Shown here: positions 53,965 through 62,754 of the stretch, one piece after another
Numbering within the stretch: position 1 is the first letter of the stretch
Layout of the letters: every line of letters starts with the position of its first letter
Origin: Halomonas sp. ALS9
Lineage (GTDB): Bacteria; Pseudomonadota; Gammaproteobacteria; Pseudomonadales; Halomonadaceae
Direction: 5' to 3'
Length of the DNA stretch: 64,000 nt
Assembly: GCF_001651035.1 (NCBI RefSeq)
Contig: NZ_LXRG01000110.1
Span: forward strand, 310,001-374,000
Notes under the pieces: model-generated
Seen by the model: the letters and a program-made list of their open reading frames with translations, nothing else
The model's database searches: none
What the model was told of the DNA's origin: nothing
Position numbers and translations under genes: made by a program

Positions 53965-54990
53965 ATGAAAATGAGAAAGCCCCTGCTAGGCCGTATGAAG
54001 CAGCTCTCTGCTGGTAGCCTGCTCGCGTTGTGTCTAGGTGCAGGCCTTGCGCTGGCCCCACTAACGGTACAGGCGCAGAACTTCCAGTCCACTCAGCGCC
54101 AGACGCTAGATAGCATTGTGGCTGTTATCAATGACGGTGTGATTATGCGTAGCGAATTAAATGATCGCATGACGCAAATCGAGCAGCAGGCGCAAGCCCA
54201 GGGCGGCAATCTTCCGCCGCGCTCCCAGTTGGAGCGGCAGGTGCTCGAGCGCATGGTGATGGAAGAAATTCAGCTGCAAATGGCCAAAGATGCCAATTTG
54301 AGCATTGATGATACCGAGCTCAATGGGCAGGTTCGCTCGATTGCTGAATCCAACGGCATGACACTGGACGAGTTTGCCGATGCTGTTGAAGCTGATGGTA
54401 TGACATTGGCTGGCGTGCGCGAAGATATTCGCCGCGAAATGCTCATGCGTCAGGTGCAGCAGCGCCAGATTAGCAACCGGGTATCGGTCAGCGACCGCGA
54501 CGTTGAGCGCTTCCTAAACCAGCAGCCCGGCCAATCCGGCGAGCAGAATTTTATTGAAGAGACGCGTGCCCGCCACGTGCTGATTGCACTGACCCCTAAT
54601 CGCGATGAGAACCAAGCCCGTGCACGAGCGGAGGAAGTGCGCCAGCGCCTTGCACAAGGCGAGGATTTTGCCTCTCTAGCGCGTGAGATGAGCGACGATA
54701 GTGGCACTGCCCTCAACGGTGGTGAGCTGGGCTGGGTTCGCCCAGGGCAGACCGTTCCTGCCTTTGAAGAAGCGATGCGCGAACTAGGCGTTAACCAAGT
54801 ATCTCAGCCGGTTCGCTCTCAGTTTGGCTACCACGTGATTGAAGTGGAAGAGCGCCGTCGTCAAAATGTCACCCAAGAGAGCCAGCGTGAGCAGGTGCGT
54901 CAAGCGATCTTCCAGCGTCGCGCTAACGAAGAGTTAGAGACATGGCAGCAAGAGATCCGCTCACAGGCCTTTGTTGATATTCGTCTCTAA
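53965..54990 (+). CDS. surA: Periplasmic chaperone/PPIase SurA
   Basis: Escorts outer-membrane proteins such as LptD across the periplasm. About 341 residues: a signal peptide ending near VQAQ, the N-terminal chaperone domain (LDSIVAVINDGVIMRSELNDRM), one parvulin domain (about 185-285; ARHVLIAL, GGELGWVRPG, FGYHVIEV) and a C-terminal helix. Only one parvulin domain is present, where E. coli has two, so it is the short form. The start could be 53938, 53947 or 53965; the last has AGAGA upstream. pdxA starts at its stop (TAATG). Confidence 0.9.
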   Translation: MKMRKPLLGRMKQLSAGSLLALCLGAGLALAPLTVQAQNFQSTQRQTLDSIVAVINDGVIMRSELNDRMTQIEQQAQAQGGNLPPRSQLERQVLERMVMEEIQLQMAKDANLSIDDTELNGQVRSIAESNGMTLDEFADAVEADGMTLAGVREDIRREMLMRQVQQRQISNRVSVSDRDVERFLNQQPGQSGEQNFIEETRARHVLIALTPNRDENQARARAEEVRQRLAQGEDFASLAREMSDDSGTALNGGELGWVRPGQTVPAFEEAMRELGVNQVSQPVRSQFGYHVIEVEERRRQNVTQESQREQVRQAIFQRRANEELETWQQEIRSQAFVDIRL

Positions 54991-56105
54991 TGGTAGCGGG
55001 CGCTTTATCATCCGGCAGCACTTTGCCTGATAGCACTTTGCCTGATAGCACTTTGCCTGATAGTACTTTGCCGGTGGTCGTCACCACCGGTGAACCGGCA
55101 GGTATCGGCCCGGAGTTAACGCTGATGCTGGCGGCTCATGGCCAGCTCCCAGCGAATACGGTGGCGATTGGCGATCCTGCCATGCTGCGCCAGCGGGCAG
55201 TTGCCTTGGGGCTTAATGTCAGCGTGGTGGAGTGTGCACCAGGCGAGTTTCCAAACGGCGCCAAGGGCTTGCCGGTTTGGCCGGTTAAGCTGAATCAACC
55301 GGCTACGCCGGGCGTTCTCGATCCGGCTAACGCCGATTATGTCTTGGCCACTCTGTCGCTGGCTGTCGATGCCTGTCAGCGGGGCCTCGCTGCTGCCATG
55401 GTTACAGCGCCGCTGCACAAAGGCGTCATTATCGAGGGCGGCCACCCAGGCTTTACCGGCCACACCGAGTGGCTGCGCGATGCCTGTGGCGTCGATGAGG
55501 TGGTGATGATGCTGGCCACCGACGCGGCGCTGCATGCCAGCGCACCAAGCTGGCAAGGCAGTGGCGATCTGCGTGTGGCGCTGGTGACCACCCACTTGCC
55601 GCTGCGCAACGTTGCCGACGCCATTACTTTTGGGCGGGTAACGCGTATCAGCCGACTGCTAGAGGCCGATTTGCAGCGCCAGTTTGGGATTGCCAAACCA
55701 CGCATCGCAGTGTGTGGTTTAAACCCCCACGCCGGTGAAGATGGCCACCTGGGGCGCGAAGAGCTGGATGTGATTATTCCCGCCCTTGATGCGCTACGCG
55801 CGGAGGGTATTGATATCCTTGGCCCGTTGCCCGCCGACACGCTGTTTACTCCCAGGCACTTGGCAGGTGTCGATGCGGTATTGGCGATGTATCATGACCA
55901 GGGTCTGGCGGTGTTAAAATACGCGGGCTTTGGTCAGGCCGCTAACATTACCCTGGGCTTGCCATTGGTACGCACTTCGGTCGACCATGGCACCGCGCTG
56001 GATCTAGCCGGTAAGGGCGTGGCAGACCCCGGCAGCCTAAAAGTCGCTATCGACCTTGCGCGCCGTTTGGCTGTCCAGCGGTTGTCTGTAAAATCTCCCG
56101 ATTGA
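54990..56105 (+). CDS. pdxA: 4-hydroxythreonine-4-phosphate dehydrogenase
   Basis: Vitamin B6 synthesis step. The 371-residue protein starts with an unusual tandem of DSTLP units (about 11-28) before the true enzyme start VVVTTGEPAGIGPE. Active-site and metal motifs follow: TAPLHKGVI, GHTEWL, the HAGEDG loop and MYHDQGLAVLKYAGF. The ATG overlaps the surA stop (TAATG). The repeat-coded residues are not part of the fold and probably inert. Confidence 0.95.
   Translation: MVAGALSSGSTLPDSTLPDSTLPDSTLPVVVTTGEPAGIGPELTLMLAAHGQLPANTVAIGDPAMLRQRAVALGLNVSVVECAPGEFPNGAKGLPVWPVKLNQPATPGVLDPANADYVLATLSLAVDACQRGLAAAMVTAPLHKGVIIEGGHPGFTGHTEWLRDACGVDEVVMMLATDAALHASAPSWQGSGDLRVALVTTHLPLRNVADAITFGRVTRISRLLEADLQRQFGIAKPRIAVCGLNPHAGEDGHLGREELDVIIPALDALRAEGIDILGPLPADTLFTPRHLAGVDAVLAMYHDQGLAVLKYAGFGQAANITLGLPLVRTSVDHGTALDLAGKGVADPGSLKVAIDLARRLAVQRLSVKSPD
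55017..55073 (+). repeat. 15-bp tandem repeat inside pdxA
   Basis: Three identical units AGCACTTTGCCTGAT at 55017, 55032 and 55047 and a partial fourth at 55062, in frame, coding for repeated STLPD residues at the protein's N-terminus. A multiple of three, so copy changes would not shift the frame. Confidence 0.88.
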
Positions 56106-56131
56106 ATCCGCACTCCAAGGAACACCGTTTG

Positions 56132-56959
56132 ATGTCTACTGTGCCCCAACACCGCGCTCGTAAACGCTTTGGTCAGAACTTTTTACGCGACCTTGGCATT
56201 ATCTCGCGGATCGTTCGCGCCGTTGGCCCGCGCTCGACGGATCGTCTCGTCGAAATTGGCCCAGGCCAGGGCGCGCTGACCGAGCCGCTGCTAGAAGCCG
56301 CGGGGCATTTAGAAGTGATTGAACTCGACCGCGACCTGATCCCGGGCCTGAGAGTGCAGTTTTTCAACTACCCCGACTTTGTGATTCATGAAGGCGATGC
56401 GCTGAAGTTTGATTTTGCCGCGCTGAAAGGTGATGGGCCAGCGCTACGTGTGGTGGGCAACTTGCCCTATAACATCTCAACACCGCTGATTGTGCATCTG
56501 TTAGCAGCAGGCAGTGCCATAGAAGATATGCACTTTATGCTGCAAAAAGAGGTGGTTGAGCGCTTAGCGGCAGAGCCCGGTGGCACGGATTGGGGGCGTC
56601 TGTCGGTGATGGCCCAGTACTACTGCCAGGTCGAACAGCTGTTTATCGTGCCACCGGAAGCCTTCGTGCCACGGCCCAAGGTCGACTCGGCCATCGTGCG
56701 GCTAACCCCCCATGAAACGCTGCCCCATACCGCGGATGATCCAGCGCTGCTGTTTGAACTGGTCAAGCTCGCCTTTGGTCAGCGACGTAAAACGCTGCGC
56801 AATAATTTCAAAGGGCGGGTGAGTGCAGATACTTTGGAAGACCTGGGCATTGACCCCATTCGCCGTCCGCAAACCTTGACCGTGGCGGAGTACGTGACTA
56901 TTGCCAACCGTGTCGCTGCCGACGAGCAAGCGAGCGGTGAGCGGGGCAGCCAAACGTGA
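56132..56959 (+). CDS. ksgA: 16S rRNA dimethyladenosine transferase KsgA
   Basis: Dimethylates two adjacent adenosines at the 3' end of 16S rRNA during 30S assembly. A 275-residue protein with RKRFGQNFLRD, the SAM motif VEIGPGQGALTEPLL, IELDRDLIPGL and the catalytic NLPYNIS. AAGGA lies 10 nt before the ATG at 56132; a TTG further upstream is in frame but within the pdxA stop. It overlaps apaG by 4 bp. Confidence 0.96.
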   Translation: MSTVPQHRARKRFGQNFLRDLGIISRIVRAVGPRSTDRLVEIGPGQGALTEPLLEAAGHLEVIELDRDLIPGLRVQFFNYPDFVIHEGDALKFDFAALKGDGPALRVVGNLPYNISTPLIVHLLAAGSAIEDMHFMLQKEVVERLAAEPGGTDWGRLSVMAQYYCQVEQLFIVPPEAFVPRPKVDSAIVRLTPHETLPHTADDPALLFELVKLAFGQRRKTLRNNFKGRVSADTLEDLGIDPIRRPQTLTVAEYVTIANRVAADEQASGERGSQT

Positions 56960-57333
56960 GTGACCTGGCGATCAATATAAGCGTTGTGCCTAGCTATCGT
57001 GCCGATGAGTCTAACGACGGCGAGTCGCGCTACGTGTTTAGCTACACCGTAACCGTGCACAATCAAAGCCCCCACAGCGTTCAACTGATGGCGCGTTACT
57101 GGAAAATCACCCAAGGCGGAGGCGAGTACCAAGAAGTGCGCGGCAAAGGCGTCGTCGGCCAGCAGCCGCTGATCGGCCCTGGTCAAAGCTTTCGCTACAC
57201 CAGCCGGGCGATTCTCCAGACGCCGGTGGGGGTTATGGAAGGCGCCTATACGCTGCTAGACACCTCCACCCAGCGTGTTTTTGAGGCGGAGATCAATCCA
57301 TTCAGGTTGGCCGTGCCAATGCAGCTGCATTAG
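56956..57333 (+). CDS. apaG: Co2+/Mg2+ efflux protein ApaG
   Basis: A 125-residue fibronectin-type-III-like protein of unknown biochemical role (DUF525). Visible family segments: RYVFSYTVTVHNQSPHSVQL, GKGVVGQQPLIGPGQSFRYTS and TPVGVMEGAY. A GTG start overlaps the ksgA stop (GTGA). In most relatives apaH follows directly; here a minus-strand gene pair intervenes and its stop codon overlaps the apaG stop by 4 bp. Confidence 0.94.
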   Translation: MSDLAINISVVPSYRADESNDGESRYVFSYTVTVHNQSPHSVQLMARYWKITQGGGEYQEVRGKGVVGQQPLIGPGQSFRYTSRAILQTPVGVMEGAYTLLDTSTQRVFEAEINPFRLAVPMQLH

Positions 57334-58778
57334 GCACTCTGCGTTAGTCTATCCTCCAGATGGTCGCAAAGCCGCAGCGCCAACTGTACAAGGGTTAACG
57401 TGGGGTTGGCGTGCCCCGCGCTGGCAAAAACGCTGGAACCCGCCACGTAGAAGTTGTCCTGGGCAAACAGGCGGCAGTCAGCGTTAACGATACCTTCCTC
57501 GGCATTTAGACTCATGCGCGTGCCGCCCATATGGTGACGCCCGGCAAGTTCGCCGTCGGTGGGCAGCTGCACCGGCGTATCGGCGAGCCAATCAGCCAAC
57601 TGCAGCCTACCCACCTCGTTATCGCGCAGATACTCTCCTAGTAGCAGCATACTTTCGCGAATAGTGCGGCGATCCAGCTCAGATTGCCGCCATACCAAGC
57701 GGCTTCTTGGTACCCCTAATTTGTCCAACTCATCGCTCAGCTCAATACGGTTATCATAGCGTGGTTCCTGCTCCCAGGCGGCTCTAACTACTGCGCCGTG
57801 GATTACCCGACCTTGGGCCTGCCAAACACGCAGTCGGCCAGCCAGCGTTGGCGCCTGATCGGCGAGCTCGTCAGCCAGCTCCTGAGTAGCCTCTGGGTTC
57901 ATGCGGTGCAAGCGCAGTCCGCAATTCAGTATTTGCCGTGCGTTGATGGCGTCAGCGGTGGGGGAGAGGAACACATTGTACTCGTCGTCCAAGCCCAGTG
58001 CTGCGGGCTCGAAAAGCAACGCTTTGCCCACCGTGGCGTGGGGGTGCTCCATCCAGTAGCGCCCCAGGGTGTCGGCTTGAGGTATTAGCTGGCCATTTAA
58101 CTGCTGGTTGCACCACAGCAGCAGGCGAGAGTTTTCGATGCCGCCGCAGGCGAGCACGAAGTAGCGTGCCTGCACTTTGCGATAGTCGCCCTGGTAATTG
58201 CTGAAAGTAGCATTGGTGACCGCGCCGTCATGGGTTTCCAGCGCCACCAAGTTAGCCGTTAGGCAGCACTCAAGAGTGGTCGAATCGCTCAGCGTAGCGG
58301 CATGCTTCTCCTTCATGCGGGTGGGGTGGCCCAGCGAAAAATAGATGCGCTTGAGCCCTGCGTCAGGGATCAAATGATCGTCGGGGGTAGGCTCCAGACC
58401 GAGCGTGTTAACGGCTGCGCTGTAGTAAGGCGCCAGCGCATCGCGCCCTATAGGCCAGGCCGTTTCGCTGGCGGCTGCTTTGGCATTGAAGTCGTAGCGA
58501 TCCAGGGGGCGACAAATGCCGCCCCAGTGATTGGTCGACCCGCCCAAATGGCGCAACCGAGCGCCATACAGGGGTATGTAGGGGTCGCCGACGACTTCGC
58601 CTTTGTAGCACTCTTGGGAGCGTTCGCTGTAGTCCGCATCACCACCTTCGCAGAGCAGTACGCGGTGCCCCCGCCCCGCCAGGGTAACCGCCATAGAAAT
58701 GCCCGCGGCCCCCGCGCCGATAATGCAGACATCCCAGCTGTCGGTGTGTTCGCTGATATCCTTAAAGTCGATATACAT
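57330..58778 (-). CDS. GMC-family FAD oxidoreductase without its own leader
   Basis: A 482-residue flavoprotein of the glucose-methanol-choline family. The FAD-binding Rossmann motif CIIGAGAAGISMAVTLAGRG is at about 18-37, with the second GMC segment LGGSTNHWGGICRPL. The catalytic His is in GRHHMGGTRMS, and the C-terminal segment is NFYVAGSSVFASAGHANPTLTLV. The N-terminus has no signal peptide. Substrate is unknown; members oxidise sugars, alcohols or sterols. A short Tat-signal gene overlaps its start (TGATG). Its stop overlaps the convergent apaG stop. Confidence 0.88.
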   Translation of the reverse strand: MYIDFKDISEHTDSWDVCIIGAGAAGISMAVTLAGRGHRVLLCEGGDADYSERSQECYKGEVVGDPYIPLYGARLRHLGGSTNHWGGICRPLDRYDFNAKAAASETAWPIGRDALAPYYSAAVNTLGLEPTPDDHLIPDAGLKRIYFSLGHPTRMKEKHAATLSDSTTLECCLTANLVALETHDGAVTNATFSNYQGDYRKVQARYFVLACGGIENSRLLLWCNQQLNGQLIPQADTLGRYWMEHPHATVGKALLFEPAALGLDDEYNVFLSPTADAINARQILNCGLRLHRMNPEATQELADELADQAPTLAGRLRVWQAQGRVIHGAVVRAAWEQEPRYDNRIELSDELDKLGVPRSRLVWRQSELDRRTIRESMLLLGEYLRDNEVGRLQLADWLADTPVQLPTDGELAGRHHMGGTRMSLNAEEGIVNADCRLFAQDNFYVAGSSVFASAGHANPTLTLVQLALRLCDHLEDRLTQSA

Positions 58779-58957
58779 CAGCGGTCACTGCTGCGCAGTA
58801 GCCAACCATTAACCGTCACCGCAACGGGCGGCGGGGCAAGCTTGGGAACGGCGGCTTGCGCGCTTGGTAGTAGCGCTGTGCCAGGCAGTATGAGTGCGCC
58901 AAGGCCTGCCAGCGTTGCCGCTCGCAGCAGCCCGCGTCGAGAATGATCCATTGTCAT
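58778..58957 (-). CDS. Small Tat-signal protein coupled to GMC oxidoreductase
   Basis: A 59-residue reading frame. It starts MTMDHSRRGLLRAATLAG, a twin-arginine (SRRGLLR) signal followed by a hydrophobic core and an AQA-type cleavage site near residue 35, leaving a mature part of only about 24 residues (AVPKLAPPPVAVTVNGWLLR...). Its stop overlaps the ATG of the GMC gene (TGATG), so translation is coupled. The alternative start at 58951 is possible. I infer it is the export carrier of the leaderless oxidoreductase, similar in idea to the Tat-bearing small subunits of gluconate or sorbitol dehydrogenases, but far shorter. Confidence 0.7.
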   Translation of the reverse strand: MTMDHSRRGLLRAATLAGLGALILPGTALLPSAQAAVPKLAPPPVAVTVNGWLLRSSDR

Positions 58958-59159
58958 AGGCGTATCGTTTTCCTTAACAGTGATGGCGAGGTGGGTAAGT
59001 TGGCGAGAGGCTTAATAGCGCCAAAGCGTACTTTTATAGTGATCCAGGCTGGTCATTTTCACCAGCGTTAATCATCAACATAAACCGCCAACGACAGGCA
59101 GAGGATGTCGCTGAAGTGATAGTATTCAGATCATTCACTTCATTAAAAAGGCCCTACGC

Positions 59160-59972
59160 ATGAGCACTTATGCGATCGGCGATCTGCACGGCTGCCACGC
59201 CGAATTTTTAGCCTTGCTTGAAAAGCTCAGTTTTAACCCTACACGGGATACGCTATGGCTAGTGGGCGATTTGATTAATCGGGGCCCAGGGTCGTTAGCG
59301 TGCCTGCGCGAAGTACGCGCGCTGGGTAGCGCCGCACGCAGCGTATTGGGCAACCACGATTTTCATTTGCTGGTCGTGGCGCGCGGCGGCGGAAAGCTGA
59401 AAAAAAACGACACCCTGAGCGATATTCTTGACGCCCCAGACCGCGAAGCGTTACTGGATTGGCTACAGAGCCAGCCGCTTAGCGTGTTTGAAGACGCTAC
59501 GCTAATGACCCACGCCGGGCTGCTTCCCCAGTGGAGCGTTCCCCAGACGGAGGCGCTTGGGCGGGAAGTGCAGGCGGCGCTTGCCAGCGAAACATCCGGT
59601 GAGTTTTTAACCCAGCTATTTGGCAACCAGCCGGATGTCTGGCGTGACGACCTCGACGGCATGGATCGCCTACGTCTGATTGTTAATGTACTCACCCGTA
59701 TGCGCTTTATTGATGGCCAGGGGCGTTTGGATTTTGCCGCCAAAGAGGGCCTGGATAGCGCCCCAGAGGGCTTTCTGCCCTGGTTTCAATACCCGCGTAG
59801 CGATGACGCCCAGTTGCTCTTCGGCCACTGGGCGGCGTTAGAGGGGCGTACCCCCGAGGCACAGGTGCCCGTTGAGGCACTGGATACGGGCTGCGTTTGG
59901 GGCGGTCGATTAACCGCACTCAATCTGGATAGCGGCGAGCGAACCAGTGTGCCCAGCCAACAGGGAAGATAA
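59160..59972 (+). CDS. apaH: Diadenosine tetraphosphatase ApaH
   Basis: Symmetrically hydrolyses Ap4A and related alarmones to ADP. A 270-residue metallophosphatase with the motifs [26 protein letters not shown] and LGNHDFHLL, with MTHAGL further on. AAGG lies 8 nt upstream of the ATG. In many bacteria it directly follows apaG; here it has its own upstream region of about 200 bp after the Tat-protein gene on the other strand. Confidence 0.96.
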   Translation: MSTYAIGDLHGCHAEFLALLEKLSFNPTRDTLWLVGDLINRGPGSLACLREVRALGSAARSVLGNHDFHLLVVARGGGKLKKNDTLSDILDAPDREALLDWLQSQPLSVFEDATLMTHAGLLPQWSVPQTEALGREVQAALASETSGEFLTQLFGNQPDVWRDDLDGMDRLRLIVNVLTRMRFIDGQGRLDFAAKEGLDSAPEGFLPWFQYPRSDDAQLLFGHWAALEGRTPEAQVPVEALDTGCVWGGRLTALNLDSGERTSVPSQQGR

Positions 59973-59979
59973 AATCGTA

Positions 59980-61119
59980 ATGGAAAAAAAAGTTACTCAA
60001 CAAGGCGCTGATTCTCGCTTGGCGGGACTAAACGTCTATCGGGTCGGCGGCGCCGTGCGCGACGCGCTGCTGGGCTGGCCGGTTTACGACAATGACTGGG
60101 TCGTCGTGGGCGCCACGCCAGATGCTATGCGCAAGCGCGGCTTTAAACCGGTGGGGCGTGACTTTCCGGTCTTTCTGCATCCGGATACGGCCGAGGAGTA
60201 CGCTTTGGCCCGAACCGAGCGTAAGTCTGGACACGGTTATGCTGGCTTTGAGGTTCACGCCAGCCCCGATGTGAGCCTGGAAGAGGATCTACTGCGCCGC
60301 GATCTAACCATTAATGCCATAGCCCAGAGCCCTGAGGGCGAATTAACCGACCCATTTAATGGCCAAGGCGATATCGAACGGCGCGTACTTCGGCATATTT
60401 CAGCCGCCTTTAGCGAAGACCCGCTGCGTGTGCTGCGTACCGCGCGCTTTCTGGCCCGCTATGCCTCGCTGGGCTTCACCATTGCCCCTGAAACCCTGGC
60501 GCTGATGCGCCAAGTGAGCCAGAGTGGCGAACTTGAGCACCTGGCCGCCGAGCGGGTGTGGGTCGAAACCGAAAAAGCGCTAGGCGAGCCAAGCCCCGCG
60601 ATCTATTTCACCACCCTTGAACGCTGCGACGCCCTCTCCGTATGGTGGCCAGAATTGCTGGGCGGATCGCTAGAAGAGGGCCTGGAGGCATTAGCTCAAA
60701 CGCCTTCCAGCAGTGCTCCGGCGTTGGCCCACTGGCGCTATGCGCAGCTGGTATCGCCGCTAAACGCTGAGCAGCGTGATGTCCTGGCGCAACGACTCAA
60801 GCTACCCAATGCCGTTGCTCAGCTTGCCCGCCATACCGCGCTGACACATGCGCTATTGGCCGTTGGGTTAGAAGGTTCGAAGGTGTTGCATTGGCTGGAG
60901 CGTTTGGATGGCTGGCGTAAGCCCGAGCAGGTCGAGGCGCAACTGGCGTTAGTCAAGGTGTTGGCGCCTGATCAGCTTGGTCAGCTTGAAAGCGCTTGGC
61001 AAGCTGCCCTAAAGGTTAGCCCCCGGGTGTTGATTGCCGAAGGGTATCAAGGCGCGGCGTTAGGAGAAGCCTTGCGTGAGCGCCGCGGGCAGGCGGTAAC
61101 GACTGCGCTAGCGGATTAG
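59980..61119 (+). CDS. cca: CCA tRNA nucleotidyltransferase
   Basis: Adds or repairs the 3' CCA of tRNAs. A 379-residue class II enzyme with the catalytic head [26 protein letters not shown] (DxD-type metal residues), [33 protein letters not shown] and [15 protein letters not shown]. The HD phosphohydrolase domain of the 412-residue E. coli enzyme is not recognisable, so it would lack that activity. The ATG at 59980 is 7 bp past the apaH stop and has a distant GGAAG. Confidence 0.94.
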   Translation: MEKKVTQQGADSRLAGLNVYRVGGAVRDALLGWPVYDNDWVVVGATPDAMRKRGFKPVGRDFPVFLHPDTAEEYALARTERKSGHGYAGFEVHASPDVSLEEDLLRRDLTINAIAQSPEGELTDPFNGQGDIERRVLRHISAAFSEDPLRVLRTARFLARYASLGFTIAPETLALMRQVSQSGELEHLAAERVWVETEKALGEPSPAIYFTTLERCDALSVWWPELLGGSLEEGLEALAQTPSSSAPALAHWRYAQLVSPLNAEQRDVLAQRLKLPNAVAQLARHTALTHALLAVGLEGSKVLHWLERLDGWRKPEQVEAQLALVKVLAPDQLGQLESAWQAALKVSPRVLIAEGYQGAALGEALRERRGQAVTTALAD

Positions 61120-61131
61120 TCGTCGAGAGGT

Positions 61132-61680
61132 TTATCGGCGTGCCGCCGCCAGTAGAGGTTGTTGATCTGCTAGCGAGATCCAGCGGCCACGCCAGCTGAA
61201 ATCCACCGCCCAGAGGCGTTGACTGCCTAGCTCGAAGGCGCTCCATAGCGCGGCATAAGGGGTGCCGCAGCGAGGGTGGCGCTGCTCGGGCAGCAGCTCC
61301 GCAAGTGGCTGTAGTACAAAGGCGTTGTGGGTAATTTCGCTGCGCGGTAGGGCAATGTCGTCAACCGTGCCACACAGGTTGCCCACGGTGAGCAAGTCGA
61401 TGTCCAGTGCGCGGGGGCTGAATTTGGCAATATCGGGCAGGCGACCATGCTCAATTTCGAGCTGTTTGCCCCACGCCTGCAGTTCGCCTGGCGTCCAGGT
61501 GCTGCGAAACGCCACCACCAGATTATAGAAATTGCGGTTGTCGGTGAAACCCACCGGCTCGCTTTCAAACACCCGGGATATCTGCAGGGGCCCGAAGGTA
61601 TCGGCAAGCGCATCGAGGCAGCAGCGAATATGCCGTGTGGGGTGGATATTGCTGCCTAAACTGACCGTCACCAGGTTCAT
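61132..61680 (-). CDS. folK: 6-hydroxymethyl-7,8-dihydropterin pyrophosphokinase FolK
   Basis: Folate pathway step using ATP. The 182-residue protein has the signature LGSNIHPTRHI, FESEPVGFTDNRNFYNLV and the metal-site motif SPRALDIDLL. The ATG at 61680 overlaps the folB stop by 4 bp. The frame remains open far upstream in the folB region but that part has no family match. It ends 12 bp from the convergent cca gene with no visible terminator. Confidence 0.95.
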   Translation of the reverse strand: MNLVTVSLGSNIHPTRHIRCCLDALADTFGPLQISRVFESEPVGFTDNRNFYNLVVAFRSTWTPGELQAWGKQLEIEHGRLPDIAKFSPRALDIDLLTVGNLCGTVDDIALPRSEITHNAFVLQPLAELLPEQRHPRCGTPYAALWSAFELGSQRLWAVDFSWRGRWISLADQQPLLAAARR

Positions 61681-62057
61681 GCGCTGACCTCCTGGGTTGC
61701 CTCCGGCAGGCTGCCGCGGGTAATTTCTAGACCGACACTGGCAGCGTTGGGGACTGCCCCTGGTTTGCGCACCGTTAAGCGCAGCCAGGTGATCGGGAAC
61801 TCCGTGCGCAGGCACTCCGCGAGGCGCTCGGCAAAGGTCTCTACCAGGGCGAATTGATGTGCGTCGGCAAATTGCTGGATGCGCTGGCAGATAGCGGCGT
61901 AATCCAGGGTAAGGCGTAAGTCGTCGGTGGCTGCCGCCGAACGGATATCGGTCGCCAACACCAAGTCTAGGCTTAGCGACTGTTGAATCGAGCGCTCCCA
62001 ATCGTAGACACCAATGACGGTGTCGACACTTAACGCTTCAATAAAAATGCGATCCAT
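61677..62057 (-). CDS. folB: Dihydroneopterin aldolase FolB
   Basis: Folate pathway enzyme that splits dihydroneopterin. A 126-residue protein with the family segments IEALSVDTVIGVYDWER, LDYAAICQRIQQFA and FALVETFAERLAE (conserved Glu), and the lysine in TVRKPGAVPNA. GGAAG precedes the ATG. Shares an operon with folK. Confidence 0.95.
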   Translation of the reverse strand: MDRIFIEALSVDTVIGVYDWERSIQQSLSLDLVLATDIRSAAATDDLRLTLDYAAICQRIQQFADAHQFALVETFAERLAECLRTEFPITWLRLTVRKPGAVPNAASVGLEITRGSLPEATQEVSA

Positions 62058-62160
62058 CCAGCTTCCCCCTACGGTAACAAGCGGGCGATTGTACGTTAGG
62101 ATGGGGCTAAACGACAGTAAGCCGGGCTATCGAGACGGCCTATAAAGCGAGCATATAGCC

Positions 62161-62733
62161 ATGGGTTGGATAGTGGTGGGGTATTTAAGCGGCAGTTGGC
62201 TGGCAGCGTTGAGCGTTTGCCGCCTGGCTGGCGTGGGTGACCCACGCCAATATGGCTCATTTAATCCAGGTTTTTCCAACGTACTGCGCCTATACGGCCC
62301 TCGCTTAGCGGCAGCGACGCTACTGTTAGACGCCTTAAAAGCCATGCCCGCAGTGCTGGGCGCCAAGCTATTGGACTACCCAGTCTGGCTGCAGGGGCTG
62401 GTGGGGTTGGCAATATTACTAGGTCATAGCTTTCCGTTGTGGCACGGCTTTCGTGGCGGTAAAGCGGTCGCCAGCGCCTTCGGCGTGCTGCTGGTATTGG
62501 TGCCTCAGGTGGCGCTATTGAGTGCAGCGATATGGGCGCTGCTGGCGTGGCGACTAAAAACGGCGGCGTTGGCTTCGTTAGTGAGCGCACTAGTGGCGCC
62601 GCTGGCCTGTGGCTGGCTAGCGCCGGAATACGTCATGGTGGTGGTTGGGTTCAGCCTGCTGGTGTTGGCCCGCCACGGGCTCAATATACGCCGACTGCGG
62701 CGCGGTGAAGAGCCGCCGTTTGGCGACTCTTAA
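62161..62733 (+). CDS. plsY: Acyl-phosphate:glycerol-3-phosphate acyltransferase PlsY
   Basis: Membrane enzyme making lysophosphatidate at the start of phospholipid synthesis. A 190-residue protein with five or so hydrophobic segments and the three conserved loops: GSFNPGFSNVLRLYG (usual GSxNPGxTN, here with Phe replacing a small residue), GHSFPLWHGFRGGKAVAS and a C-terminal RHGLNIRRLRRGEE. No SD is clear before the ATG. Divergent from folB, convergent with tsaD. Confidence 0.93.
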   Translation: MGWIVVGYLSGSWLAALSVCRLAGVGDPRQYGSFNPGFSNVLRLYGPRLAAATLLLDALKAMPAVLGAKLLDYPVWLQGLVGLAILLGHSFPLWHGFRGGKAVASAFGVLLVLVPQVALLSAAIWALLAWRLKTAALASLVSALVAPLACGWLAPEYVMVVVGFSLLVLARHGLNIRRLRRGEEPPFGDS

Positions 62734-62754
62734 GGCGCAACTAGGTTAAGGGTA

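Noticed and set aside
61681..62001. Upstream extension of folK
   Set aside because: The extra 107 codons are out-of-frame folB and lack similarity; the ATG at 61680 overlaps the folB stop in typical fashion.
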